DNA of 64,000 nucleotides, from the NCBI GenBank assembly GCA_001692895.1, contig KV748246.1, positions 77,106-141,105 on the forward strand. The letters are read 5' to 3'. Positions 37,010 through 50,164 of this stretch are shown piece after piece. The stretch comes from Cenococcum geophilum 1.58 (Eukaryota > Ascomycota > Dothideomycetes > Gloniales > Gloniaceae). The position numbers and the translations under genes are program-made. The notes beneath the pieces were generated by a model. The model saw nothing but the letters and a program-made list of their open reading frames with translations. It was not told the origin of the DNA and did not search any database. Every line of letters starts with the position of its first letter. Position 1 is the first letter of the stretch.

Positions 37010-39000
37010 TCTTAGTCCTCTAAGACTTCACCTCTACTAAGCTTTTATAGAGTTCCGGCTAAAACCACTAGGGAAACCCTTAGTGGAAAGGTACTTTATA
37101 ATGCGACTTATCGCTAGCTCTTTACTAGCGCGGAACTTTACTTTATCTTTTATTTCTCTACTCTTCTCCTACCCTAGCTCCTTATAGTGTTTTTATAATA
37201 GGATTTTAATAATAGTAATAAAAATTTAGTGGGATTTACCTCTTTAATTTTAGGAATTTGTTATAAATAGATCTAGAGGTTATCTAGTGCGATATATTAA
37301 CTAACTACTATTCCCATTTACCTAAATAGGCCTTAATAATAACGTCTTTTATTTTAATTTCTTTCTATTTATAAGTCGTCATCTCTCCCTTATCCTTCCA
37401 TTAATAATACTATTTGTTTTGTTCTTAAATAGGCTATTTTTATTATATCTCGCCTTTTAGCTTCTGTATCTTTAGCCGTACTTCTATTACTGCCTTATTA
37501 TCTTTTCTTAACGCATCTATAAGTAATAGGATCCCTACCTTATCTCTTATAATAATGCTAACTTCTTAAAGTATTCTCTTATAATAGCTTGTGGTCCTTT
37601 TACGCGTCCCTAAACTAGCGGTAGTATTATTAATATCCCGGTAACGCCCTAGACAGCGTCTATTACTCCTATAGCAGTTTCCCTAAAATACTATTATCGC
37701 TACGTTTATACTCTTATATAGGATCCTTTCTACGTTTATAAGATACTTTACTCTAGTAAAAACAAATCTAAGTACTTCTATTGTCGTAGTAGGAGAAAGA
37801 CCTATGTTCTAGTATTTCCTATTCCGTCCTATTTTAGATTTTACTAATTATACTAGATCCCCACTGTCTATATATATAAGACTTATAGGCTTTAACGCGC
37901 TATCTAAGATTTCCGCCGATATTTTAATAGTAATAGGTAGGAATAGAAGGTGTCTTCCCTTACTTATAGACTCTTTAATTCTATAAGGGTTTTTACTACT
38001 ATAAAGACGTAACGTTCTCGGATATATAGTATCTAGGAGCGTATATATAAATAGCTCGTCCTTATTAATAATAACATTTATACTCTTATGCGGGCTACTT
38101 TAGCTAGGTAAGTTTCTTTAGTGACTTACTTAGGAACTATGCTAACTTCTTTAGCTAATATCTCTCTAATCCCTGCTTAGACGCCAATTTAGAACCTAGG
38201 GATACTAAGGATAGTAATAAAGGTTAAGATAAACGTTCTCCTCGCTAGTCTCCTGCCTATGCTAGTCTTTTTAGTACCTGTTATTCTAAGAAGAATATTA
38301 GTAGAAGTACTAATGCTTCTAGGGATAGAGGAGCCGATAATACCGTTAATAATGATATTGAGATAGAAGAGAAGGCTCCTATTGCTGCTGCTAGTGTTTA
38401 AGTTATTACCTAGCTCTTTCCTTCTTTTTATAAAATAGCTTTATATAGTGCCTTTTAGGTGCCTTTAGGATGCCCTATTATTGGGAATTAACTTTATACT
38501 TTAGGGATGCCTTTATTTTAAGCTTTAGTAATAATCTATATAAACATAGTATACTACTATAATCCCTATATATAATAAACGGGTGGTATTCCTATAGGTG
38601 CCTTATAATTCCTTAAAATTTCTAATTTTTTATAGGCTGTCCTTTTACTCCTCTTTATACTATTAACTCTACTATATATCTTTGGTACTAGGCTAAATAC
38701 TCTCCTTTTATCCCTAGGGGATCTTTCTAAATCCCTAAGGCCACTTCTTATAGTGCTATTACTCCTTTTTATATAGCGTCTTCTTTAAACAGTATCCCTA
38801 GTAGTTCTCCTATAGATCCCTATAGGCTTCCTCTTATAGAATTCTAGGATCCCTGTTATAATAGCGAAACGTTTTTATTCTTAATGCCTATACTTAATCC
38901 TATGGTTTTAATTTATGGGGTCTTTCCTATTACTTTACCTATAGTATATCTAGAACTATTTCTAAGTCTTTACCTTTAGTTCTTAGGAAGGTTTTAATTA
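37010..39000 (-). pseudogene. Extra ORF-like stretch between Gypsy-1 pol and 3' LTR
   Basis: About 2 kb beyond the integrase and before the polypurine tract. The best minus frame in 38100-37250 is coherent: INKDELFIYTLL, then LRLYSSKNPYRIKESISKGR, LKPISLIYIDSGDLV, and a Lys/Glu/Gln-rich segment RDKVGILLLIDALRKDNKAV. From 38200 to 38990 both strands show partly open frames, so the strand there is uncertain. I recognise no domain. Additional ORFs after pol are known in some Gypsy elements; whether this is one of them, or part of another inserted sequence, is open. Gypsy-4 has a separate, shorter stretch in the same position. Confidence 0.45.
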
Positions 39001-39049
39001 TGGTGTTATATCCCGGCTAAAAGTACTCCTTAGGTTTCTAACTATTATA

Positions 39050-42000
39050 TACCTAAAAGTATTCTTCCTAATAAACTAAAAATTCGCGTTTCTTTTAGCG
39101 CTATCTTTAGTCTAAAATATCTTCTATATTCTATTCTAGTTCCCTATTAATTTTACTAGGTAGGGGCGGTTTTGTATTATCTCTTCTCTAGTATAGCTTT
39201 AGTAAGAAAATATAAAATATGGGATGTATTAGATAAGATTTCGGTAATTCTAATTTATAGGCTTAGTTTCCTTTAGTTTTCTTAACTATTTTAAAGGGTC
39301 CGAGCTACTGGTAATCCAGCTTCTTCTTAATGCGTTTTATTTGGATATTTTTTATAAATAGTAAGACTTTGTCTCCTATCTTAAATTCTTTTAGTATATA
39401 TTTTTCGTTATAGTACCTTTTTTACACGGCCTAGGCGTTTAGTAAGTACTTTTTGAGTTTCTTTTTACAAATTCTTATTTACTTAATTCTTTTAGACGCC
39501 ACTAGTGCCTCTCTTTTAGGAACAATATCCTTAACGTTTTAGGGGTTATTTGCTTTTACCCTAAACAATGCTTTATAAGGGGTCATTTTTGTACTACTAT
39601 AGATGCTTATATTATATATATACTACGTTAGAGCTAACTACAATGTCTAATTATCCTGTTGATAATTAATATAGTAGTGGAGGTAGTATTCTAACAATGT
39701 ATTTAAACGCTCTATTTACCCATCTATTTACAGGTAGAAGGTAGTGCTTATCCTTTGCTGTATTTTTAATAAGAGATAGAATAAAGACTAGAATGCACTA
39801 TTAAATACAGTACCTCTATTAGATATAATTCCCCTTAGTATACTAAATAAGAGCTACTGTTTTAAAAATAGGTCTGCCAGTTTTGCTACTATAATCGTTA
39901 TTATAATAGTAAAGTATCCTAAAAACTTTGTATACCTATTGACAATTATTAAAATAGCGTTAGCAACCTCTTTAGTTCTTATCTTAATAGGGGGTAAGCC
40001 TATAATAAAATCTATTGTTAATTTTAATATAGGTCCCTGCAAAATAGGAAGTACTAATAACTCGCCATATAAGCGATGCCTGGATATCTATATCCTTTAG
40101 CATATATTACACCTTAATATATAGTCCTTAACCTCTTTAAATATTCCGTCCTAAAAGTATTTCCTTTAAACAGCCTTAAGGGTTCTATTGGCACCGTAGT
40201 GACCCCTAAAAGGGTTGTTGTGGAAGACCTTTAAAATTTCGTCTTAAATTGCTTGGTCCTTTAGGATATATATAGCACCCTTAAAGCGTAATAGACCCTT
40301 TTAGTCTTACTACTATAGCTTCTTAGTGACTTTAGTTAAGTTAGTCTCTATTATATCTTTCTACCTCTCTCTAGAGGTAAAGGCGTCCCTTTATTAAGCT
40401 TAAAGAAGAAGATTTAGAAAGGTTTTATATAGATTACTTACTTCCATTTCGCCTGCCGCTATTACAGACTTAAGGTATAGCACGAGACGTTTTAAACTAT
40501 TAGTGCTAGTAGATTCTCCTACCGTTGTGTAGTATACTACGCTATAGATAGGTATCTTACCTATCCCCCTTAGATCCGAAAACTCGCAGCTAATACGCCG
40601 TTAAGTTAAAGGTGCCGCGACACCTGTAGTATATCCTATAGAATTCTCGCTAATTCTAGGGTATGCTAACTTTATAACGTCTACTTAGTCTATAACCTAG
40701 TTTATAACTATATCCTACGGCTCTATAATTATATCGCTTTATAGCTGTACTACTAGGACCTCTGCCTTACTACGAAATTCTATAGTTTTAGGAAAAGAGT
40801 CTTCTTTCTTCCTAAGCAAATTTTGCAATATAGGAATTATTTCCCCTATGCTGTCCTAGATCCTCCCTATTTTATAATCTAAACCTCTTAATAACCTATT
40901 AGTAGGATTTATCTTCCCTAGGTGGTATATAATTTTAAAGTTATACTATAATAGTGCCTCTGCCTATCTTGCTTGTTAACTACTTAACACCTTTATAGTT
41001 ATAAAGTATTCTAGGTTATTATAGTCTGTAAGGACTTTAATAGGATAATTACTTTCTATATAATAATGTCGCCAGTACTTTATTACTATAATTATTATAA
41101 GCAGCTTCTAGTTGTGCGTTATATAACGCTACTTTATAGGGGTTATTTTCCTTAACTAAAACGCTATAGGATACCATTTTCTATCTTTTAATTAAGATAT
41201 AATTGCCCCTAGGGCAAAGCCGGATGCATTTATTTTAAGGTATATATATAGCTCCTAGTAGAAGTATATTAGGATAGGTACCGACGTAAATAAATTCTTT
41301 AACTGGTTTATAGCCTACTTAGTAGCTTCCCTAAATATAAAGGGTCCTAACTTCTTACCATTCTTAGATCCTTTTAGTAGATTAGTAATTAGGAGTATTA
41401 CTTATAAGTAGTAAATAATAAACGTTTAGTAGAAGTTCGCCGTGTCTAAGAAAACCTATACTTCTCTAAATATTATAGGGTAGGGCTATTCCCTAATAGC
41501 GTCCACCTAACTTTTCTCTATTAATATTTTATTAACGCTAATAATAAAGCCTAAAAAATTAATGCTAGTAGTATAGAATGTGTACTTTTTTAGGTTTATA
41601 TAGAGCTTATATTCCTATAGTCTTTCTAGTACTATTTACACGTAGTGCGTATATACTTTGTAGTTATTAAAGTAGACTATAATATTATTAAGGTAAACTA
41701 TATATATCGTGTTTAATAGGCCTAATAATACCTTATTAATATAGGCCTAAAATATCGCTAGTATGTTAGTAAGCCCAAATAGTATTACTAGGTACTTAAA
41801 GTAGCCGTACTGTATTTAGAACGCCGTTTTCTACTTATTACCAGCTTTAATCCGGATTTAATAGTATATATTTTTTAGATCTAATTTTATAAATATCTTT
41901 ACGCCTAACAGCCTATTAATAAGCTCCCCTATTAAGGGTAATAGGTAGCAATTCTTTATAGTAATTTTGTTTAGCGCCTAATAGTTAATATAAAGGCAAA

Positions 42001-42850
42001 GGGTCCCGTCCTTCTTAAATATAAATATAATTAGTGCCCTTGCTAGGCTTATAGAGGGCTAAATCTATCCTCTCTAAAGATTGTCTACTATATATTAACG
42101 CAGTACTACTAGCTTATTTTCTAATAGGTTATATAGTAGTTTAAAAGGAGGTTGTTTATCCCCTATATCTATCTTATACTTAACTAATATAGGGTTAGGT
42201 AAGGTTTATATAGCCTCTTTACTAGAAACATCCTCTAAGTCTGTATATTCTTATAAAATCTCTAGTTCCTTAATTACATATAGCCGGATATCCGAAAATA
42301 AATATCCTATATCCCCATTTTTGGTGTTAAGAGTAGTATATATAGTATATACCCACCATTTTTCTTATATATAGTTTAAGAAAGTCTCTTAATCTTTAAC
42401 TATAATGCGCGGTTAAGACTTCTGATGTTAATACGAGGCCAAAGGCTAATTAATGTCTAGATTAACTTAGTAAAGCTATAGGTATCCTAAAATAAGGTCG
42501 TACTCCTTAATTTCTGCGGCATAGAAGTGTATCTCCTACGTATTTTATAGACTATCGCGGTCCTAGCTAGCTATAGAAAAAGCCTATTCCCTATAGTATG
42601 GAATTTAGTAGCCTTTAATACTTTAAATGGTGCGTACCTATAAGCCGCTAAGGTCCAAATCTAATTCTTTTACTAATAATTAAGAAATAAACCCTATACT
42701 TACGCCGCTATCTATAAGGCAGTGTTACGCTACTTATTTATTATTAACTTAAATAGAGATAGGAATAACTATACGGCAGTTTACTCCCTCCTTCTCTTAC
42801 TAGCCTAGTATAAGGGAGTAAAGATCTACTAGGCTATCTCTTTTCCTAAT
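39050..42850 (-). pseudogene. Gypsy-1 pol: protease, RT, RNase H, integrase
   Basis: Reading on the minus strand: protease LIDSGVSIGLF near 42725-42690. RT from about 42200 with FKYLVILFGLTNILAIFQAY and YLNNIIVYFNN, whose active-site codons are 41684-41689 (Asn-Asn for Asp-Asp). RNase H around 41300-40950, with HNQKLLIIIIVIKYWRHYYI and VLTDYNNLEYF. Integrase zinc region near 40150 (YILRCNICQRIQIQRHRLYG) and core at 40042-39854, an open 62-codon run with TIDFIIGLPP and NAILIIVNRYTKF. The integrase C-terminal segment (KKLDYQQLGPFKIVKKTKGN) lies near 39330-39270. A chromodomain-like tail (REFLVYQEEYF) lies near 39095-39060. Domain order and motifs are clear. Confidence 0.88.
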
Positions 42851-44034
42851 TAAGCCGACTCTTACTTCTTTTACTAGTAGAAGCGGCTTATATAGCCCTT
42901 TTTACTATAGTTATAATAGGTACGTGTCTCCTAGTTCCCCTTTTATAGATTAGGTCTTTACCTATTATTATTTTAGGGTTAACTAGCGTTATTCTAGGGC
43001 TGTAAGGCCTACTTACGCTATCCTTCTATAGAACGGTTAGGTTAGAATCTACCCCTATTATTAAAGCTAGGTCTAGTTCTACGCTCTTTATTATTAGCGT
43101 CTCGTTCCTTTTATTTACCTAAATAATCTCTTTTAGCACTCTTAATCTAAGTAGCTTTAGAGATAAGCTTTTCTTAAGAGGTAGAAATTTTGCCCTTTTC
43201 TTATATAGCCTGTTAAATCTTAGGTTATAGCTTAGTAAGTAGCTGGTGAAGTTATATAGCGTTATCCTATAGATTTAAGTAGGGTATATTATCTTCTAGT
43301 TCTTCTAAGTAATTTATAAACTAGACTATAGTCTAACTATCCTACTATTTAGCGTTGTGGTATTATTAGTTATAGTTTATTCCTTAATTAATAGGGTTTT
43401 GGACCTAATTAACTAACTAGGTCCTAAGTTTGCTAAATTTAAGGGGTATAGTAAGTTTCTTCTTATAGCGTATTTATAAACTCTTAATGGTGCTATATAG
43501 GAAGGTAGAAGTAATTAGTGTCTAATTATACTTATTAGAGTAATATTTCGAATCTAGCCAAAACTTAGTTTTATATTATTGGATAAAACAATTACAGTTC
43601 TAAAGACTATTACTATAGTACTTATTAGGTTCCTTTATACGGAATTTAGGTTTTTCTAACGTTATAGTATAGTATAGTATTACCCCTTTAAGTCCGCTTT
43701 ATATCTAGGGTGTCTATACTTCCCCTAATTGTCTTTGCAATTGTTCTTAGTAGTCTTAATATACTTATCTTAATTATATCTTTAACTCCTTTGTTTTTTA
43801 TAGGGTCTTATATAGCGACCGCTCTAATAACTCCCTAGCGGTAATTGTTCCTAAGGGTCTTATAAGGTTAAATGGACTAGCCGTAGCTTTTTTATAGGAA
43901 GAGGGAATACGCTCCTCTAGGGAGACTCTTTAAGCCTCTTGCGGTAAGGGCGTTACTTTATAGGGTATAGGAGTATAGTCCGTTATTATTAATTAATAGC
44001 CGTACGTTCCTAACGGATTATAAGTAATTAGAAT
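42850..44034 (-). pseudogene. Gypsy-1 gag and leader
   Basis: Minus strand, between the right LTR and protease. A zinc-knuckle remnant YYNYSKKGYISRFY (about 42920-42880) has Tyr where Cys/His of a CCHC knuckle are expected, consistent with C-to-T and G-to-A change. The rest of gag is too degraded to delimit. The primer-binding site next to 44034 could not be matched to a tRNA. Confidence 0.65.
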
Positions 44035-44364
44035 TGTAAGAGGCCAGCCTAACCGGAACGTATAATTATTTAATTAACAGTATTACTAGTAAGTAGAAGG
44101 TAAGTTAAAGGTAAGTTAAAGGTAAGTTAAAGGTAGAATAAGTTTTATATATTAAAGGATAAATGCTTTTAACTACTTTTATTTAAAGACTAATTGCTAG
44201 TTCTTCTCTAGAGGGGAACTAGCTTCCTATATATTTCTTCTAAAACGTTAATAAAACCTTTCGCCCCTAACCTATTTAACTGTGTTTTTTAGAATATAGA
44301 TAGGATATAGATAAAACCTCCTACTGTCTTATTAAATATATACCTCTCGGGGGATTCTGTTATA
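44035..44364 (-). repeat. Gypsy-1 LTR, right copy (5' LTR)
   Basis: Begins TGTAAGAGGCC and ends CTGTTATA (from TTACA by transition), so ends are TGTAA...TTACA-like. It keeps more G and C than the left copy. Same three GTAAGTTAAAG units near 44098-44134. Confidence 0.9.
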
Positions 44365-44500
44365 AAACTCCTAGAACGCTAATCTTCTACCTAAAGGTAC
44401 TTTTTTACCTAGAGGTGCTTTCTTACCTAGAGGTGCTCTCCTATCTAAAGTTGCTTTTCCTTTACCTCCTCTACCTTTTTTAACTCCTCTATTCTAGCCA
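44365..44500. repeat. About 21-bp tandem repeat beside Gypsy-1
   Basis: Three to four copies of CCTAGAGGTGCTTTCTTA-like units at about 44389-44465, then a pyrimidine-rich stretch leading into Copia-2. On the minus strand they would encode Ala-Pro-Leu-Gly-Lys-Lys repeats, but no gene is seen. Confidence 0.55.
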
Positions 44501-47500
44501 ACCGGTAAGCCTCTATCTTAAGAAGTTATAAATTTAATAAAGGTATATTTAGACGAAGAGAAGAAGTTTAGAGGAGAACTGTATAATATACTTGGAGTAA
44601 AACTATAGGTCTTTTATAACTATTATAATAAGGTTAGAATTTAACGCCACTAGTTTTATTACGCTTTCTCTATTATATTAAAGGGACGGGCGGTAATATT
44701 CTATTATAACTATATTATAGGTAGAAACTATAGCTTTAATATAATACTTTAGCTTACTAAAGCCTACTTTAAAACTAATAAAAATTGCTAACTCTATATG
44801 TCTAAATAGCAGGAGACTATATTCTAGAGGGTTATTGCTTATAATCCAATAAAGACTTATTTAGAGTGCCTTTAACTACTCTTTAATAAACTCTAGAAAA
44901 TCTAATATGGTTTTACTAAAACTTACTAAAATAAGAACAGTCTAAGGGATTAGGTTATTTTAGCCTGCCATAGTATTCCTAAGTGTAATTTAGCGCTATA
45001 TAAACCTATAAATATATTTAAAGGAGTATATACTAAACTACGCTCCGCTATAGGTACTATAATATAAATATAAGAATCTTAATAGTTCTATACTAAAAAC
45101 CCTATTTAAACCGGTATTCCGGACTAATATAATTATAACTAAACTAATTAAATATATAGTGGCCGCGGTAAAGGATATAGTGAAGGGTATAACTAACGTT
45201 AACTATAAAGTAATTGTGGAGGTTCATTTTAAAGCAATTATTAGAAAAAGTGCTATGTTTATAAGAAGCTAAATTGCTAGTTAACTAGGCACCCTTTTAA
45301 TAAACAAAAGGTGGTATATAATAAGTTTCGCCAGAGCGTATAAAATGTTAAAAACTAAGAGTTTACTATAGCCTACTTTTAAAGCTTCCTGGTTTAATAT
45401 AAAGGCGTAGAAGATCTTAAGGGTAAGGTTAATGAGGCCGAATAGCTCCTTATAGATATGGAAATTAAGGACTACTCTACCGACCAATACTTTACTAAGT
45501 ATAGTAAGGTGAATGGCACACAAACCGTTGCTATCCTTAATAACTAATCTACGCTCCATTATATTATAAAGTTAGATATCTTTAATAAGCTAAAGGAAAG
45601 TTCCGCGTTCTCCTTTAATAATAGATACTTAGCGAACGTCTTTTATAGTATTATGCTAAATATTAGAGCCGCAGGAGTATCTATAGTAGGAGAACCTTAA
45701 GTTTAAGCTCTTTAGCAGCTTAATAGCTCTATTTAGATTAATAAATTAACGGCAGGCCAATATATAATTCGCTTTAGTAAGGGTACTGTAATCTTTCTTA
45801 GCATAATTAAGGTCTAAACCCCGTTAGGATATATTACTTTTTATATTATTCCTATGAATACCCTATTTCTATTCTACATCTAAGATATAGATAAATTAGG
45901 CGTTAAGCTCGATAACCTTAAGAATATACTTATTTAGGGAGATAACTGGGTGCCCGTTATACGCAAGTAGGGTTACCCTTAATTGCTCCTTTAATAACTA
46001 AAAAGGAGTATTGCTTAGAGCTACTTAACCGAGTTAGAGCTACGTTAACTACACTACCGTTTTAGCTACCTATCCGTTTACTAACTACTTAGGGTTTTTT
46101 AGCGAGTAGGTTATAAGGTTAAGGTTAAGGCGATTAAGCATCTTATAAAGTACTATTATTACTACTAAATGAACTAGAAGTCTCCTGGCCAATTTAAGTT
46201 TACCCTTAAAGATAACTACAACTTTAACTTCTATATTATTATTAATATTATATACCTTAGCGGCAAGCTAGTACTCTAAGTTATTAACTTCTTAACCTCT
46301 TTTTAAGGCACACGTTTTTTAAAGGATATATTAGCTAGAAACGCATAGGATACTCTTTAATTATACTAGATTAATATCTACCTAAAACACCCTAATTAAG
46401 TTATTTATAATATAGGAAGGAACTTCTTATCTATAGAGTTTCGGTAATAAGTAAAGGCAATAGCAATTAAGGTTAAGGAAGTCCCTATTAAGGCATATAA
46501 TAGCGTTAGAAAAGTAGAATAATATTATATACCATTATACTAAGCATATAAGATCATTTCTTTAGAACTAGAGGACGCTAGTAAAGAGCTTATCTTATAG
46601 ATAGCTGTTAAGGCTATTAACAATTCTACTAGGCTAAATGGGCTCGTACCTATATTACTAGTCTTTGGCGCCTACCCTTAAATAACTAATAATTCTTCAC
46701 TATCTCCCTCTATTATATAATAAGCTAAGGCTATCCGTAAAGCAATAAAGAAGGTATAACGCCTCTACGCTACGCGCTAGGTTAACAACGCACTAGGAAT
46801 AAGAAATAGCCTAAATACCTTAACTACGCTTAATCTGCCACTCTAATCTAAGGTACGCGTATAGTATAAAAAGGGAGGATAGTTAGGCCTACATAAACTC
46901 ATTATAATTAATAGTTAAACTTATACTCTTTAGATGCCCTATAGACCCACTTAATTCCGCTTAACTATTGTTAAACCCTACTATAGGAATAACTGCTCTG
47001 AGCCTTTATAGGATGCCTTAAAGGATACCCTAAAGAATAACTACGATTAATATACTTTAGAAGGCGACTATAATTCTAATATAGTTATAGCAGATATGCC
47101 GTAACCATGACGCGGTAGAGGTCGCCTAAAGGGATTATAAAATCGCCAATATCTTATTGATTTTGAAGAGCAATTTGTTGCCGCTATTAAGAGTAAAGTT
47201 GAATTATTAATGGCCTTTATAACAGCTAAAGAGAAGACTAACTTCAAGCTCGCAAAACAGCTCTAAAAGAAAGGTCGTATTATAACTTTAGGAGCTCCTT
47301 TCTAAGCATTTAATAAGTAGGAGATCGACGGTCTTATTATAAGAGGAGTTTTTAAGTTTAAGAACTCCTAGTTAGGATATAAGATTATTATCGCGAATAA
47401 ATCTACCGGAGAGAATAACTTCACGATTTATGGTAATCTTATCCATTGGAGCTCCACCAAGAGTAAGCGCGTCACTTAAAGCGTTTTAGCGTTAGAGATA

Positions 47501-47885
47501 TATGGAATAGTTAGCGGAGTTAATATAGTAATTGCAATTGGAACTACTTTTAAGATAATTACAGATCGGCTTAAACTTCCTACTATTCCTATAATCGTAT
47601 ACACCGACTTATATTCCCTCTATAAGTGTTTAGTTAAGCTTAGTACTATAAAGGAAAAGCGTCTTATAATTAATATTATGGCACTTTAGCAATCCTATAA
47701 GCGTTAAAAACTCTTTAAGATTTAATGGATTAATAGCTAAGATAACCTAGTAGATATAATAATAAAGGCAAACCCAAATAAGGTACTAGAGACCTTTGTT
47801 AATATAAATACTCTACGTATCCAAGTTAAAGGTTGGGTTAAGAGGAAGTAGGAGATAAAGTAATTTAAGAGTAGCTAATTAGGAT
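44500..47885 (+). mobile_element. Copia-2: Ty1/Copia relic lacking reverse transcriptase
   Basis: Plus strand. Gag at about 44530-45280 ends in a knuckle CYVYKKLNCQLTRHPFNKQK (about 45253-45312). Protease around 45640-45960 reads FYSIMLNIRAAGVS, with Asn in place of the catalytic Asp, and later WVPVIRKQGYPQLLL. Integrase: HHCC remnant near 46010-46170 (YYYYYQMNQKSPGQFKFTL) and core/tail to about 46980 (LVPILLVFGAYPQI). Then a jump: after about 47280 the frame goes straight to RNase H, with YTDLYSLYKCLVKLSTIKEK (about 47600-47660) and MALQQSYKRQKLFKIQWINS-like text. RT is missing, so there is an internal deletion near 47280-47340. The 92-codon open minus frame at 45559-45281 is a shadow of gag. 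Confidence 0.85.
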
Positions 47886-47900
47886 TTTCCATACCCGGCA

Positions 47901-48083
47901 TGGAAAATCGCTATTAGCTCGCTTACTACTAGCGCCTTAGCAGCCCTTATCGTCTTCGCGTTAACCCCTAACGCCCTTCCTTTTCTTCTTCTTCCCCTTA
48001 GCTTAGTATTGTTAAATGGTAGCGTTTATACGAGCCCGTTGTTATTTATATATAGATAGCAACTATAAAAAAAGAGTTGCCGG
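47901..48083 (+). repeat. Copia-2 3' LTR (probably truncated)
   Basis: Begins TGGAAAATCGCTATTAGC right after the RNase H end. Its first 44 bp are repeated in reverse complement at 50028-50071, the start of the Copia-3 LTR. The two then diverge but share a TCTTCTTCTTC tract and a TATATATATAG segment. It joins the broken end of Copia-3 at 48084. Confidence 0.65.
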
Positions 48084-49836
48084 TGTTGGGAATAAGGCAA
48101 TCTGCCATTATGTGCCGCCGCGGCACTAGCGTAGTAAGGAACCTTAGGTTTCTTACCCTTCTTCATTTTAGACAGAAAACAATAACAAACTATTATACTA
48201 CCTATAACTTGTAGATACGTAATATTACCTTATAAGACCAATAATAATGGACCTTTAGTATATCTATATCTGTAAGATATAGTAAGAAGGGTGTGTCGGC
48301 CTTTATAATGTAAAACTTAATATTACTAACTAGTGTATTAACTATAATAGAGCTAATAGAAGGGGTAGAGTTAATGCCAAACTGGACGTTAATAGCGCCG
48401 GCCTTTAAGGCATTAATAATGGTATTATAGGTCTTCCTATATACGAGGTATTATCTATAACCTACTATTAATCTCTTTAAAGCTCTAGTATTAATTATTA
48501 CTCTATAGAACTTATTAAAGGTATATTAGCTAGTAGTGACATAGGCAAATAAGTCTAAGCTATTGTAGTAAGTAGTTGGGTTAGTGCCGGTAATTATATA
48601 GGTAAAGAATTAATCCGCTAAGTTAGTTATAGTATTAATGGCTTCTTTATACTATATTATTCTAAAAAAGGTAAGAAATAATTTAGTTTATTTCTAAGTT
48701 AGAGATAATAATAACTTAGCATTAATTATAAGGGCTTCTATTATGTTATTAGTAGATTCTAAATTAAGTTTATTATTATAATCTGTTCCCTTATACTTAG
48801 TAATATATTACTTAGCGTACCTATTAAAGCGGCGGTTAAGTTTATCCTTAAACTTCTTTCTTAATTTATCGCGTTTTTTTCTTAGGTATTTAGATAACTA
48901 CTAACCTTCCTTAAAGCAGACAAAGCAGCGCTTCTTTAATAATGTATATCGACTGGATAAAAATAATTATATTCTATAAGGTAATTAAGGGTATTATCTA
49001 TAGTAGCGGTAGTTAGTAAAGAAGGCTTAGGGGTTCTTACTATTTAACTTTTTAAATATTATAATAGAGGATTATAAGTTATTAATTAGGCCAGTTAAGC
49101 TGTTAGAAGATTTTAAGTAGGTATATTAGCATAATAGTAACTCCTAATAGGCGTTAATAAGCTTATTATAAAGGAACTTATCTATATATAAATCTAGGTC
49201 GAGGTTATACTAGAGGTGTCTTAGTTCTTTAATAAGTAACTATAGGTAGTCTAGGGTTGGTTTTCTAGTATTCTTGCCTTTACTTATTATAGACCTTAAG
49301 GTTATTAAGTTCTATTGCCCTAGTATACTACGCCTATACTTAGGTCTCTTAAAGTAATTACGTGTAGTGTTATAGATTTAGTTAAATAAAAGGGTTAGAG
49401 TGACGTTCTTAAGGTTAGTATAGTAGTAGTTAAGTGCTAGACCGCGTAATATTATAGGGTAGGCTTTAACTTTAGCTTCTTAGAGTATATTAACTCTACT
49501 ATAGAGGTTATAGAAGATAGTAAGTTTAAAGTCAAAGTTGTTATCTTCTCTACTATACTTATTGTCTTCCGTGTATATCTTTATAAGGTTTATTAACTCC
49601 TTACTAAAACCCTATATTACGGGATAGAGGTAGTAGCTATAGAATGTATGTATTTAAGGAGTCTATAAGACGTTACGCGATTAATTATAAGGGTTAAGGG
49701 CGTAAGGAGGTGATATACCTACGCGTAGCTAATGTAAGCTATACGCGAGGTATATATAAGAGCACGGGGCTCTCCTATAGAGGCCCCTACGGTCGGGTTC
49801 CGTAACACTACCCCCCCTCCTATTAAGGCGGAGCTC
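48084..49836 (-). mobile_element. Copia-3: gag and protease of a truncated Copia relic
   Basis: Minus strand. Gag is readable at about 49300-48900: ELRHLQYNLDLDLQIDKFLY, LINNLQSSIIIFKKLNS, then a knuckle remnant CFVCFKEGQQLSKYL near 48920-48880. Protease near 48520-48400 reads FYRVIINTRAFKEIN, with Asn for the catalytic Asp. The last 160 bp, down to 48084, encode SKMKKGKKPKVPYYASAAAA, shared with Copia-1 at 29831-29985. Integrase, RT and RNase H are absent. The 5' LTR lies to the right (49837-50071). Confidence 0.78.
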
Positions 49837-50071
49837 TGGTAATACTATAGTTACTATATATATATAAAGGGAACGCTTAGGGTATAGAGAAGAAGAAGAA
49901 ATATTATTATAAGTGTAATAGGCTTATACAGATACTTCTAACTTAAAGTTTATAGGTTATTACTATATAAAGGTACTAAGCTATAAAGGGGAAGGAGACT
50001 GTTAGAGACTTAGTAAGATACGAGGTAGTCGCTAAGGCGCTAGTAGTAAGTAAGCTAATAGCGATTTTCCA
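49837..50071 (-). repeat. Copia-3 5' LTR (putative)
   Basis: On the minus strand it begins TGGAAAATCGCTATTAGC and ends TAGTATTACCA. Its start equals the start of the Copia-2 LTR. The right end is flanked by a second GAAAATC word (50079-50090). Confidence 0.6.
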
Positions 50072-50136
50072 TTTTAGGGATAGAAAATCTTAATTAGTTA
50101 ACTTCTCTTTAGTGTCTAGAATCTAACTAATTAGAT

Positions 50137-50159
50137 AACTTTAACCGGCGGTTAAAGTT
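50137..50159. repeat. 23-bp palindrome, left copy
   Basis: AACTTTAACCG then GCGGTTAAAGTT, palindromic around the centre. The identical sequence in reverse complement, with matching flanks (TTAGAYA outside, CCT inside), is at 63972-63994. See the right-hand entry. Confidence 0.75.
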
Positions 50160-50164
50160 CCTAG

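Larger units (their letters stand above)
36661..44364 (-). mobile_element. Gypsy-1: complete Ty3/Gypsy retrotransposon relic, minus strand
   Basis: 7,704 bp bounded by two direct 330-bp LTRs. Flanks read AAACC (36656-36660) and AAACT (44365-44369), a plausible 5-bp target duplication differing by one C/T transition. From right to left: 5' LTR, gag with zinc knuckle, protease, RT, RNase H, integrase with C-terminal segment, an extra ORF-like stretch, polypurine tract and 3' LTR. This is the normal Ty3/Gypsy order. It is inserted at the end of Gypsy-2, so it is younger than that copy. All genes are broken by RIP-type stops. Confidence 0.88.

Noticed and set aside
45281..45559. 92-codon minus-strand open frame
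   Set aside because: Antisense to Copia-2 gag; the plus frame contains the zinc knuckle and continues into protease.
29815..48245. Shared inverted segments at 29831-29985 and 48084-48245 read as LTRs starting TGTTGGGAATAAGG
   Set aside because: Both copies translate into the same Copia peptide (ending SAAAARNGRLPY) in the strand of their element, so this is coding sequence, not an LTR.
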